A DNA stretch of 13,303 nt, taken from NCBI GenBank assembly GCA_900555785.1, contig USMO01000018.1, positions 1-13,303 on the forward strand, in the 5' to 3' direction. Numbering within the stretch: position 1 is the first letter of the stretch; each line of letters opens with the position of its first letter. A program made the translations under genes and the position numbers. This DNA is from an uncultured Eubacteriales bacterium (GTDB lineage Bacteria; Bacillota; Clostridia; Oscillospirales; CAG-272). This document shows, piece by piece, positions 7,061 through 13,303 of the stretch. The notes beneath the pieces are model-generated. The model saw nothing but the letters and a program-made list of their open reading frames with translations. It was not told the origin of the DNA and did not search any database.

Positions 7061-7795
7061 ATGAACACACCAACCATCCGTTATTTCGGGCGGGGGTTCA
7101 ACTTTTCGCAGGATGGTCCCGGAAACCGATTGGTCTATCACCTGGTTGGCTGCAACTTCCGCTGCCCCTGGTGCTCCAACCCGGAGTGCTTCGCCGCGGA
7201 CACCCGCACAACCGAGCGGAGCGTGACCGATCTTTGCGATGAGATTCTGCGTTCGCGCCCGATGTTCTTCTCCGGCGGCGGTGTCACCTTCACCGGTGGA
7301 GAGCCAACCCTGCAGTTTGAGGCACTGCGGGAACTGCTTGTCTTATTAAAGGAAGAAAATGTACACACTGCAATGGAATGCAACGCTTCGCACCGGCGGC
7401 TTCCCGAGCTGTTTCCGTATGTCGACTTCCTGATGACCGACCTCAAGCACCCCGACAGCGAAACGCACCGCCGGGTTGTCGGCGTTGGCAACGAAGTAAC
7501 GCTTGCAAACATCCGGGCGGCAGCCACGACCCGGCAGCTGGCGCTGCGCATTCCGCTGATCAACGGCTTCAACACCGATGACGAGGCGGTTGAAGGGTTC
7601 CTCCGCATTCTCTCCCCGCTGGAGCGCAATCCTGCATTCACCGTTGAGCTGCTCCCCTATCACGAATACGGGCGCGTGAAATGGGAACAGCACCACATGG
7701 AATACACCGTGAAAAACGGCTTTGTCCCGCCCGAGCGGCTGGCAGAAATCCGGGAACGGTTTCATTCGGCGGGCATTCCGCTGATTCATACATAA
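7061..7795 (+). CDS. Glycyl radical enzyme activase (radical SAM, PflA-like)
   Basis: The 244-residue protein has the radical SAM cysteine motif C31-x3-C35-x2-C38 (GCNFRCPWCSN), which binds the 4Fe-4S cluster that cleaves S-adenosylmethionine. FSQDGPGNR (15-23) is the glycyl-radical activase N-terminal signature, and GGEP near residue 85 is the SAM-binding motif. It would abstract hydrogen from the glycine of its partner enzyme under anaerobic conditions. Its length is close to PflA (about 246). It lacks the inserted ferredoxin-like domain with extra clusters found in many dehydratase-type activases. The next gene, 36 bases downstream, encodes a glycyl radical enzyme, so the pairing is clear. 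Promoter and ribosome site are strong. Confidence 0.93.
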   Translation: MNTPTIRYFGRGFNFSQDGPGNRLVYHLVGCNFRCPWCSNPECFAADTRTTERSVTDLCDEILRSRPMFFSGGGVTFTGGEPTLQFEALRELLVLLKEENVHTAMECNASHRRLPELFPYVDFLMTDLKHPDSETHRRVVGVGNEVTLANIRAAATTRQLALRIPLINGFNTDDEAVEGFLRILSPLERNPAFTVELLPYHEYGRVKWEQHHMEYTVKNGFVPPERLAEIRERFHSAGIPLIHT

Positions 7796-7831
7796 AAAAT
7801 CTCCACTATATTCTATGAAAGAGGTACAAGC

Positions 7832-10687
7832 ATGAGTACACCGAAACAAACAATCGAACTGGCAAAAGCGCTCTTCCGCGAAGAACGCGCCATCAACAAA
7901 CTGACCGGCTGGTTCCGCATCCGCGAGACGGCTGCCCGCAACGAGGGCAAATACGCCGACCTTTCGGAGGAACGCCGCACCGCACGCCTACTCTCGGATG
8001 AGCTTGCCGAACTGCCGTTGTCGATCTCGGACAATGCAGTCTTTGCCGGAACCCAGCGCGATGCATTCGCCCGCACCTACGCGCTGATCAACCCCTCCTT
8101 CCGCGTGGAAACCTTCAACGGCTACTGCGACGCAACAGCGGTCTACGGCGACATTGACCCCGATGAGGAATTTCCCCGCGAGCGCATTGAAGCCCTGCGG
8201 CAGTACACGCTGAAAACGCCCTATGTCACCCAGCTGACCAAGATGTACAGGGCAGCCGAGGACTGGACCGGCGAGGTCATCTACTTTGTCGAGCAGGTCA
8301 CGGGGCATCTGATTCCCGAGTTCGGCACGGCGCTTCAGTTCGGTACGTATGAACTGAAGCGGGTGGCGCTGGAACGCGCAAAAGCGGAGCCGGACGCCGA
8401 AAAGGCAGACAACCTGCTGGCATTTGCCGATGCACTGGACGCGGTAGAACTGCTGGCAAACCGCTATCGCGCGATTGCGGAGGAAAAGAAAAAAGCCGCC
8501 GAAGCGGCTGGTGACAGCGAAAAAGTCGCGCGCTTTGACCGCCTGGCACAGGCGCTCGGACGGGTCCCAATGTACGGTGCACGGAATCTGTTTGAAGCGA
8601 TTCAGAGTTTCATGCTCCTGTGGGAGGTTATGTGTGCCGAGCAGGCGCCGAACCCCTATGCTTTCTCGGTCGGCAATGCGGACCGCATCTTCGAGCCTTA
8701 CCGCCACGGCATGACGCGCGACGAAGCGGCTGCGCTGTTCTGCCACTTCCTGGTCTTCTTCAACGTTGCCGACCGCAGCTGGGCAATCTCGCAGAATCTG
8801 ATTGTCGGCGGGCGCGACTACAACGGCACCGACCTGACCAATCCCTCCTCCTATGCCCTGCTGGATGCGTATTTTGAAATGAACCTCCCGCAGCCGATTC
8901 TGTCGGTCCGTCTGCATAAGAACACGCCCGACCGGCTCTATGCGGAGCTTGGCAGATTCTTCTTCTCCCCCGGCGTGCTGACCCCCTCGCTGTTCAACGA
9001 CGATTCGCTCTATCCGATTCTGGAAGGCAAGGGTGTGGAACGCGATGACATCGAGGACTACAGCGTTGCCGGCTGCCAGGAGCCGCTGATTCGCGGTAAG
9101 GACAACGCCAACACCACCAACAGCTGGCTGAACCTGGGCAAAATTCTGGAACTGACCCTGACCGGCGGTGTTTCGACCCTGACCGGAAAGAAGCTCTGCG
9201 ACTTCCCTGCCATCCCCGCTGCCGAACTGCTCCCCCGCCTGCGCGAGGTCTTCTATCAGAACGTGCAGGAATCGATTGACCGCATGGTGGAATCCGCAAA
9301 CGGCGCATCGCGTGCGCTTTCCAACCTCCGCGTGCCCTTCCTCTCCTGCTTCATGGGTGGTCTGGATTACGGCTACGACACGCGTGACACTGAGCATCAG
9401 GGCACGAAATACAACGGCTCCGGCTGCCTGATTCACGGGCTTTCGGTGGTTGCCGACTCCTTCCTGGCGGTCGATTCGCTCCTGCGTGACCGTCCCGAAG
9501 ATGCCGACCGGCTGATTACCGCGCTGAAGACCAACTTTGCCGACGATCCCGAGCTGCGCGAATACCTGCTCTCCTGCCCGAAGTTCGGCAACAACCTGCC
9601 CGAGGTCGACCGCGAAGCAGCCGACATTGCAAACCGCGTCTCGGATATGGTCAACCATGCCAAAAACTATCTCGGCAACACCTTCCGTGCCGACTGGTCC
9701 AGCCCGACCACGCATCTGACCTACGGCTATTGGGTCGGCGCGCTCCCGTCCGGACGTTTGGCGCGCGACATGCTCAACTACGGCGTTGACCCGCTCTACG
9801 GTGCTGCCGAAAGCGGGCTCGGCATGCGCATGCTCTCCAACATGGAGCTGCCCTTCTGCAAGATGTGCGGCGGCTATGCCTCCCACCTCGGCATTGACCC
9901 CAAGTATTTCACCGCCGACAGCCTGGAGGGCAAGGGGCTGCAGTTCAAGGAACGCGTCATCGAGCCGCTGTTCTTCAACCCTGCCGCAAAAGGCATCCAG
10001 CCCTTCTACCTCTATGTCAACGTCACAACGCCCGAGATTCTGCGCAAGCTGCTGAAGGACCCGAAGAAATATGCGAAGCTGAAGAAGGACCCGGCTGCCG
10101 AGTTGAGCCTGTCTGTCCTCATCTCCCTTTTCGAATTGCAACAGCTCACGGGTGATTCTTATTACGATATCGCTAAGGGCGAACGCCTCTATTTTGCCGG
10201 CCTGAAAGAGATGCACCCGGAGAAGGCTTTCGCTTCGGACGCCAACTTTACGATGCGTGTGAGCTACGGTTCCATTGGCGGCTACCGTCCGTACGATGCT
10301 GCCTGGTATGATTACTATACGACCCAGAAGGGGATCTTCGAAAAGGAAAACCCCGAAAGCGACGAGTTCTGGGTGCAACCCGAAATCCTCAACTTGATCC
10401 GTAGCAAGGACTTCGGCCAGTATGCCAACAAGGACGGCGAATTGCAGCTTTGCTTCCTCTCGAACAACGACATCACAGGCGGTAACTCCGGCAGCCCGGT
10501 GTTCGACAAGAACGCCCGCCTGATCGGCCTCGCCTTCGACGGCAACTGGGAAGCGATGAGCGGCGACATCGCCTTCGAACCGGATTTGCAGCGCACGATC
10601 AGCGTGGACATCCGCTATGTGCTCTACATGATCGACAAGTGGGGGAAATGCCCGCGGTTGATTGAGGAATTAAAATTGGTGAAATAA
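7832..10687 (+). CDS. Chimeric frame: glycyl radical enzyme (lacking its glycyl loop) joined to S46 peptidase C-terminus
   Basis: The frame encodes 951 residues. Residues 1 to about 750 are a pyruvate-formate-lyase-type glycyl radical enzyme: TGHLIPEFGTAL (about 155-166), then the active-site loop VAGCQEP with C415 as thiyl radical and E417 as the general base typical of dehydratase-like members, followed by LNLGKILEL. Its substrate is unknown. The C-terminal glycine-radical segment (RVxGY-type, normally within the last ~50 residues) is absent. Instead, after about residue 750 the protein becomes the end of an S46 dipeptidyl-peptidase. Without its glycine the enzyme could not hold a radical. 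The start at 7832 has AGAGG seven bases upstream and follows the activase gene by 36 bases. I regard the fused frame as an assembly join, not a real gene. Confidence 0.85.
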   Translation: MSTPKQTIELAKALFREERAINKLTGWFRIRETAARNEGKYADLSEERRTARLLSDELAELPLSISDNAVFAGTQRDAFARTYALINPSFRVETFNGYCDATAVYGDIDPDEEFPRERIEALRQYTLKTPYVTQLTKMYRAAEDWTGEVIYFVEQVTGHLIPEFGTALQFGTYELKRVALERAKAEPDAEKADNLLAFADALDAVELLANRYRAIAEEKKKAAEAAGDSEKVARFDRLAQALGRVPMYGARNLFEAIQSFMLLWEVMCAEQAPNPYAFSVGNADRIFEPYRHGMTRDEAAALFCHFLVFFNVADRSWAISQNLIVGGRDYNGTDLTNPSSYALLDAYFEMNLPQPILSVRLHKNTPDRLYAELGRFFFSPGVLTPSLFNDDSLYPILEGKGVERDDIEDYSVAGCQEPLIRGKDNANTTNSWLNLGKILELTLTGGVSTLTGKKLCDFPAIPAAELLPRLREVFYQNVQESIDRMVESANGASRALSNLRVPFLSCFMGGLDYGYDTRDTEHQGTKYNGSGCLIHGLSVVADSFLAVDSLLRDRPEDADRLITALKTNFADDPELREYLLSCPKFGNNLPEVDREAADIANRVSDMVNHAKNYLGNTFRADWSSPTTHLTYGYWVGALPSGRLARDMLNYGVDPLYGAAESGLGMRMLSNMELPFCKMCGGYASHLGIDPKYFTADSLEGKGLQFKERVIEPLFFNPAAKGIQPFYLYVNVTTPEILRKLLKDPKKYAKLKKDPAAELSLSVLISLFELQQLTGDSYYDIAKGERLYFAGLKEMHPEKAFASDANFTMRVSYGSIGGYRPYDAAWYDYYTTQKGIFEKENPESDEFWVQPEILNLIRSKDFGQYANKDGELQLCFLSNNDITGGNSGSPVFDKNARLIGLAFDGNWEAMSGDIAFEPDLQRTISVDIRYVLYMIDKWGKCPRLIEELKLVK
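10095..10687 (+). pseudogene. C-terminal ~200 residues of an S46 dipeptidyl-peptidase (DPP7-like), 5' part missing
   Basis: The stretch contains NFTMRVSYGSIGGY (about 809-822 of the fused frame), CFLSNNDITGGNSGSPV with the catalytic serine at fused residue 886, and GLAFDGNWEAMSGDI and RTISVDIRYVLYMID, all hallmarks of the S46 family. These are periplasmic or outer-membrane serine exopeptidases of Bacteroidetes that release dipeptides. The residue 18 after the catalytic Ser is Gly (fused residue 904); in P. gingivalis enzymes Gly here marks DPP7 and Arg marks DPP11, so a hydrophobic-preferring DPP7-like enzyme is suggested. The ~500 N-terminal residues, with His and Asp of the triad, are missing. 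Labelled a fragment because the frame is interrupted by the junction; the left boundary is uncertain by about 30 bases. Confidence 0.85.
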
Positions 10688-10762
10688 TAGTGGGGGCGGA
10701 TTCCTTTTGGCTTGATCAGAAAGCGACCAAAGGAAGTTTACCTGAATATATTATATTAAAAA

Positions 10763-10802
10763 AGTGCCGGGAAGGATGGAGTGAAACCTCCTTTCCGGCA
10801 CT
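10763..10802. terminator. Bidirectional-looking terminator after the S46 fragment
   Basis: AGTGCCGG (10763-10770) pairs with CCGGCACT (10795-10802), and the stem extends to about 14 bp inward with one G-U pair. An A-run precedes it (so minus-strand transcripts would have a U-tract) and a weaker T-rich stretch follows on the plus side. It lies 76 bases past the peptidase stop. Confidence 0.75.
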
Positions 10803-10923
10803 CTGTTTGTATGACAAGTGTGCTTTTTCTGTTTAATCAATCTTGCAGACATCCACATCACAATTCAGCAATAAGAACGGCAGCAGCCATTTCATATAAA
10901 TGTTTTGCAAAACCAACCATCAT

Positions 10924-10996
10924 ACTATCATATCCGTTCGTATATTGGTTTAAACCAATATGTTATGGCATGATAGTTGCCATTTTGAACTATCAT
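10924..10996. promoter_or_regulatory. 20-bp perfect palindrome flanked by inverted ACTATCAT repeats
   Basis: Bases 10942-10961 are a perfect palindrome centred on GGTTTAAACC. ACTATCAT occurs at 10924-10931 and 10989-10996 and in inverse (ATGATAGT) at 10970-10977. The nested symmetry suggests a protein-binding site rather than a terminator, because no T-tract follows. The binding protein is unknown. Confidence 0.45.
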
Positions 10997-11066
10997 TCAT
11001 CTGTCATAACCATCATGGTAAAAAACGATAACTTCTTGTGTGTCAATTGTACGATAAAAACAGGGA

Positions 11067-11111
11067 CCGTTCGGGAACAGGTGCGAAACCTGTTAAAACG
11101 GCTTCTTTTTT
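11067..11111 (+). terminator. Terminator-like hairpin inside the intergenic region
   Basis: CCGTT (11067-11071) pairs with AACGG (11097-11101) outside an inner 7-bp stem (11076-11082 with 11088-11094). The structure is followed by a six-T run at 11106-11111. With no upstream protein gene in this strip, it may end a small RNA or read-through transcript. Confidence 0.5.
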
Positions 11112-11160
11112 CATCAAGACAGGCTTTTCTTTTGTCAAAAACAGCTTGCAAAGCCGCTTG

Positions 11161-11229
11161 AGACCCGGGTGTACCCATCATGGAGACCCGGGTGCGGGAG
11201 AGGTGCAGACCCGGGTCTGCGCGAAGCCG
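11161..11229. repeat. Three direct repeats with exact 23-bp spacing, each carrying AGACCCGGGT
   Basis: AGACCCGGGT occurs at 11161-11170, 11184-11193 and 11207-11216, so the period is exactly 23 bases. The remaining 13 bases of each unit differ. The third copy is embedded in a 16-bp perfect palindrome (11205-11220). Regular iteration near two helical turns resembles arrayed protein-binding sites. Confidence 0.6.
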
Positions 11230-11495
11230 TTCCGGGAATGCAGAGAAGTTTATCCGCTATACCAGGGGCACTTTTATGCCCAGTTTTTGCATCTTATCCA
11301 GCGAAAAGAGGCATTTTTATGACAAAAACGCCCCCGTTTTGTCAATGGCTATTCTGCTTATGTAAACATAAACAGTGCATTATCATCCATATAAATAAAC
11401 ATTCAAGTAAAAAGCATGATGGTAGGATGGAACCTTCCGGCACGATTACTCTGAATTTTTTATTTTCACAACCATATATTTGAAAAAAATTTACA

Positions 11496-11529
11496 TACTT
11501 TTGTGAAGCCATTTCAATATTATAATATT
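11496..11529 (+). promoter_or_regulatory. Bacteroidetes -7 box and 14-bp palindrome before the ROK gene
   Basis: TACTTTTG (11496-11503) fits the Bacteroidetes -7 consensus TAnnTTTG; no good -33 box is visible at the usual distance. A 14-bp perfect AT-rich palindrome (11516-11529) lies between it and the ATG at 11538. Its position near the predicted start of transcription is suited to self-repression by the ROK protein, which is inference. Confidence 0.5.
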
Positions 11530-11537
11530 CTATAGCC

Positions 11538-12752
11538 ATGAATACAAAATTTTTACTGTCTTCCGATAATAACAACCGCAATGAACTTCTGAAAAAGAAG
11601 ATCATCCATTACTATATTGCCAATGGCGATGCGACCATTGCCGATCTGGGCCGTGAAATGGACCTGAGTATTCCGACCGTCACCAAACTGGTCGCCGAGC
11701 TTCAGGACGACGGCTATATCCTGGACTTCGGAAAGCAGGAAACCAACGGAGGACGCAAACCGAACATCTATGGCCTCAATCCGGCATCCGGATATTTCGT
11801 GGGAGTCGATATGCTGAAAGACAAGTTGAATATTGCAGCGATCGACTTCAAAGGCGACAAAGTACAACTCGAAGAAAATATCCCATACCAACTTGAAAAT
11901 ACACCAGCCTCGCTGGAGCAATTCTGCAAGATTATTGACGATTTCATCGTTTCATTGCCTGTCGAACGGAATAAGATATTAGCGATTGGAGTCAATATCA
12001 CCGGCCGCGTGAACCCAGCATCGGGCTATAGTTACAGCATTTTCTATTTCGAAGAGAAACCCCTCGCTCAGATTCTTGAAGAACGGTTGCAGACGAAAGT
12101 TTTCATTGAAAACGACAGCCGGGCCATGACCTACGGCGAATATATGAAAGGAGTCGTACAGGGAGAAAAGAACATTCTGTTCGTCAATATGGCGTGGGGA
12201 CTAGGTCTAGGTATCATCATCGACGGCAATTTATACTACGGGAAATCCGGCTTCTCCGGGGAGTTTGGACATTTTTGCATGTTCGAAAACGAAGTGCTAT
12301 GCCATTGCGGCAAGAAAGGCTGTCTCGAAACAGAGGCTTCCGGATCGGCTTTCCACCGTATCCTGATAGAACGTTACCGGGAAGGCAGCAACACCATACT
12401 CGCCGGGAAACTGGACAGCGGAGAGGAAATCTCGCTCGGCGACCTGCTCGAAGCAGTGCGGAAAGAGGATGTACTTTGCATCGACATCCTCGAAAAAATG
12501 GGCGTAAATTTAGGAAAAGGTATTGCCGGACTGATGAATATTTTCAATCCGGAACTGGTCATTCTGGGCGGAACGCTTTCACTAGCAGGTGAGTATATCA
12601 GCCTGCCGGTCAAAAGTGCTATCCGTAAATATTCGCTCAACCTGGTCAACCAAGACACGGAAATCAAAATATCCAAATTAGGAGAAAGAGCAGGCGCATT
12701 CGGAGCATGTCTCTTATCAAGAAGTAAGCTACTCGGTATGATACATTATTAA
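11538..12752 (+). CDS. ROK-family transcriptional regulator, probable sialic-acid or amino-sugar repressor
   Basis: The 404-residue protein has an N-terminal winged helix-turn-helix (about 18-63), the GGRKP linker (71-75) and a C-terminal ROK domain. ENDSRAMTYGE (191-201) is the ROK sugar-site region. H245, C255, C257 and C262 (HCGKKGCLE) have the same spacing as the zinc ligands of E. coli Mlc. Such proteins bind DNA and are released by a sugar or sugar phosphate. The next gene is an N-acetylneuraminate lyase, so ManNAc, its 6-phosphate or GlcNAc-6-phosphate are reasonable effectors, by inference. There is no clear Shine-Dalgarno site before the ATG, which is common in Bacteroidetes. Length is normal for the family (about 380-410). 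Confidence 0.9.
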   Translation: MNTKFLLSSDNNNRNELLKKKIIHYYIANGDATIADLGREMDLSIPTVTKLVAELQDDGYILDFGKQETNGGRKPNIYGLNPASGYFVGVDMLKDKLNIAAIDFKGDKVQLEENIPYQLENTPASLEQFCKIIDDFIVSLPVERNKILAIGVNITGRVNPASGYSYSIFYFEEKPLAQILEERLQTKVFIENDSRAMTYGEYMKGVVQGEKNILFVNMAWGLGLGIIIDGNLYYGKSGFSGEFGHFCMFENEVLCHCGKKGCLETEASGSAFHRILIERYREGSNTILAGKLDSGEEISLGDLLEAVRKEDVLCIDILEKMGVNLGKGIAGLMNIFNPELVILGGTLSLAGEYISLPVKSAIRKYSLNLVNQDTEIKISKLGERAGAFGACLLSRSKLLGMIHY

Positions 12753-12787
12753 TAAAACATTCTTTTCTTTAGACCATTATCTATAAT

Positions 12788-12855
12788 AATATTTTAATCA
12801 AGGCTATATTATTAAAATATTTTATTTACATTTGCCGGGTATTTAAAAAAATACC
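12788..12855 (+). promoter_or_regulatory. Control region of the nan locus: inverted repeat, -7 box, leader hairpin
   Basis: An 11-bp perfect AT-rich inverted repeat (12788-12798 and 12811-12821, 12-base spacer) sits immediately upstream of TACATTTG (12827-12834), a match to the Bacteroidetes -7 box TAnnTTTG. A 7-bp hairpin follows (12838-12844 with 12849-12855). The inverted repeat is a candidate operator for the upstream ROK protein, since NagC/Mlc-type operators are AT-rich dyads. Confidence 0.5.
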
Positions 12856-12886
12856 AGACAATAAAACACATTAAATCGCTCAGATA

Positions 12887-13303
12887 ATGGAAAAGATTAA
12901 AGGCTTAATTGATGCACCTTTCACACCGTTCTACGAAAACGGAGAAGTAAATTACGAACCGATAGAAGCATACGCCAAGCTTCTGGTTAAAAACGGTTTA
13001 AAGGGAGTGTTTATCAACGGATCTTCGGGAGAGGGCTATATGCTGACCGACGAAGAGCGCATGAAACTGGCTGAAAGATGGGTAGAAGTGGCGCCTTCCG
13101 GATTCAAGGTCATCGTACACGTAGGCAGCACCTGCGTAAAAGCGAGCCATAAGCTGGCTGCTCATGCCCAAAAGATCGGAGCCTGGGGAATCGGAGCCAT
13201 GGCCTCTCCTTTCCCGAAAGTGAATCGGATAGAAGAACTGGTGAAATACTGCGAAGAAATCGCTTCCGGAGCACCTGAACTTCCTTTCTATTACTATCAC
13301 ATC
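12887..13303 (+). CDS. nanA: N-acetylneuraminate lyase, N-terminal 139 residues (runs off the window)
   Basis: The frame encodes a DapA/NanA-superfamily TIM barrel: GLIDAPFTPF (6-15), GVFINGSSGEGYMLT (about 40-54, the GSxGE phosphate/carboxylate-binding loop), and FYYYHI at the edge, where Y137 matches the catalytic Tyr position of E. coli NanA. The enzyme splits sialic acid into N-acetylmannosamine and pyruvate. The family also contains dihydrodipicolinate synthases, but the YYYHI end and the neighbouring ROK regulator favour NanA. The ATG at 12887 has no Shine-Dalgarno site, as with the ROK gene. Downstream partners (epimerase, transporter) would lie outside the window. Confidence 0.88.
   Translation, partial: MEKIKGLIDAPFTPFYENGEVNYEPIEAYAKLLVKNGLKGVFINGSSGEGYMLTDEERMKLAERWVEVAPSGFKVIVHVGSTCVKASHKLAAHAQKIGAWGIGAMASPFPKVNRIEELVKYCEEIASGAPELPFYYYHI

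Larger units (their letters stand above)
10803..11537. other. Long intergenic region without a convincing gene
   Basis: About 730 bases lack a reading frame with family resemblance, a plausible start or consistent codon use. Short open frames exist but contain low-similarity, repeat-derived sequence. The region holds a palindrome with flanking repeats (10924-10996), a terminator-like hairpin (11067-11111), three 23-bp-spaced repeats (11161-11229), and an inverted repeat at 11320-11344 (TGACAAAA with TTTTGTCA). It may contain a small RNA and the control region of the ROK gene, but I cannot identify one. Confidence 0.6.

Noticed and set aside
7988..10378. Long minus-strand open frame (about 796 codons) opposite the glycyl radical enzyme
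   Set aside because: It is antisense to a well-supported enzyme and crosses the chimeric junction, so it cannot be a real gene; codon bias of the plus-strand gene explains the lack of stops.
7832..10687. A genuine novel glycyl radical enzyme-peptidase fusion
   Set aside because: Both halves lack residues essential for catalysis, the halves come from different phyla, and the join is not at a domain boundary. An assembly chimera explains all of this.
10781..11161. Short open frame of about 126 codons after the S46 fragment
   Set aside because: It begins inside a terminator hairpin, runs through palindromes, and has no ribosome site or recognisable sequence.
11161..11229. CRISPR array
   Set aside because: The repeat core is only 10 bases with three copies and 13-base spacers, and no cas genes are present.
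7061..13303. One operon joining the glycyl radical enzyme, ROK regulator and sialic-acid lyase
   Set aside because: The probable chimeric junction near 10090, terminators and a long intergenic strip separate the genes, so the apparent neighbourhood is not trustworthy.

Overview
The window looks like two unrelated genomes joined inside one open reading frame. Positions 1 to about 10090 read as a fairly GC-rich Gram-positive anaerobe of the Clostridia (Oscillospiraceae-like is my inference). Its promoters have TTGACA/TATAAT boxes, its genes have strong Shine-Dalgarno sites, and it carries an ECF-type riboflavin transporter under an FMN riboswitch, a lipoprotein solute-binding protein, and a glycyl radical enzyme with its activase. 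From about 10090 to the end the sequence reads as Bacteroidetes: the C-terminal part of an S46 dipeptidyl-peptidase, a ROK regulator, and the start of an N-acetylneuraminate lyase. The last two genes lack clear Shine-Dalgarno sites and are preceded by TAnnTTTG boxes, the Bacteroidetes -7 element.

Left part. A gene tail (1-66) is followed by a consensus promoter and a CvpA-like membrane protein (269-1492) with its own terminator. On the minus strand lies ribU (1859-2458), preceded by an intrinsic terminator and an FMN riboswitch (2549-2688). Two elaborate inverted-repeat elements (about 1632-1857 and 2739-2972) flank ribU, and a third degenerate copy lies at about 74-145. Next come three minus-strand genes: a solute-binding lipoprotein (5271-6809), a secreted repeat protein with a C-terminal membrane anchor (3750-5207), and an FSA-type transaldolase (3000-3650). 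A divergent region (6810-7060) carries good promoters in both directions. The plus-strand promoter drives a compact PflA-like activase (7061-7795) and, 36 bases later, a glycyl radical enzyme with the active-site Cys-x-Glu.

Junction. The glycyl radical enzyme frame runs on without a stop but changes identity just before its glycyl-radical loop should appear. The last ~200 codons are instead the end of an S46 (DPP7-like) peptidase, including its catalytic-serine motif. Both partners lose essential parts, so a chimeric assembly is by far the simplest reading, and genes on the two sides should not be treated as neighbours.

Right part. After the peptidase stop there are about 850 bases without a convincing gene, holding hairpins, a 20-bp palindrome with flanking repeats, and three 23-bp-spaced CCCGGG-centred repeats. 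The ROK regulator (11538-12752) and the nanA-type lyase (12887 to the window edge) form a probable sialic-acid catabolism locus, with AT-rich palindromes in front of each gene as candidate operators.
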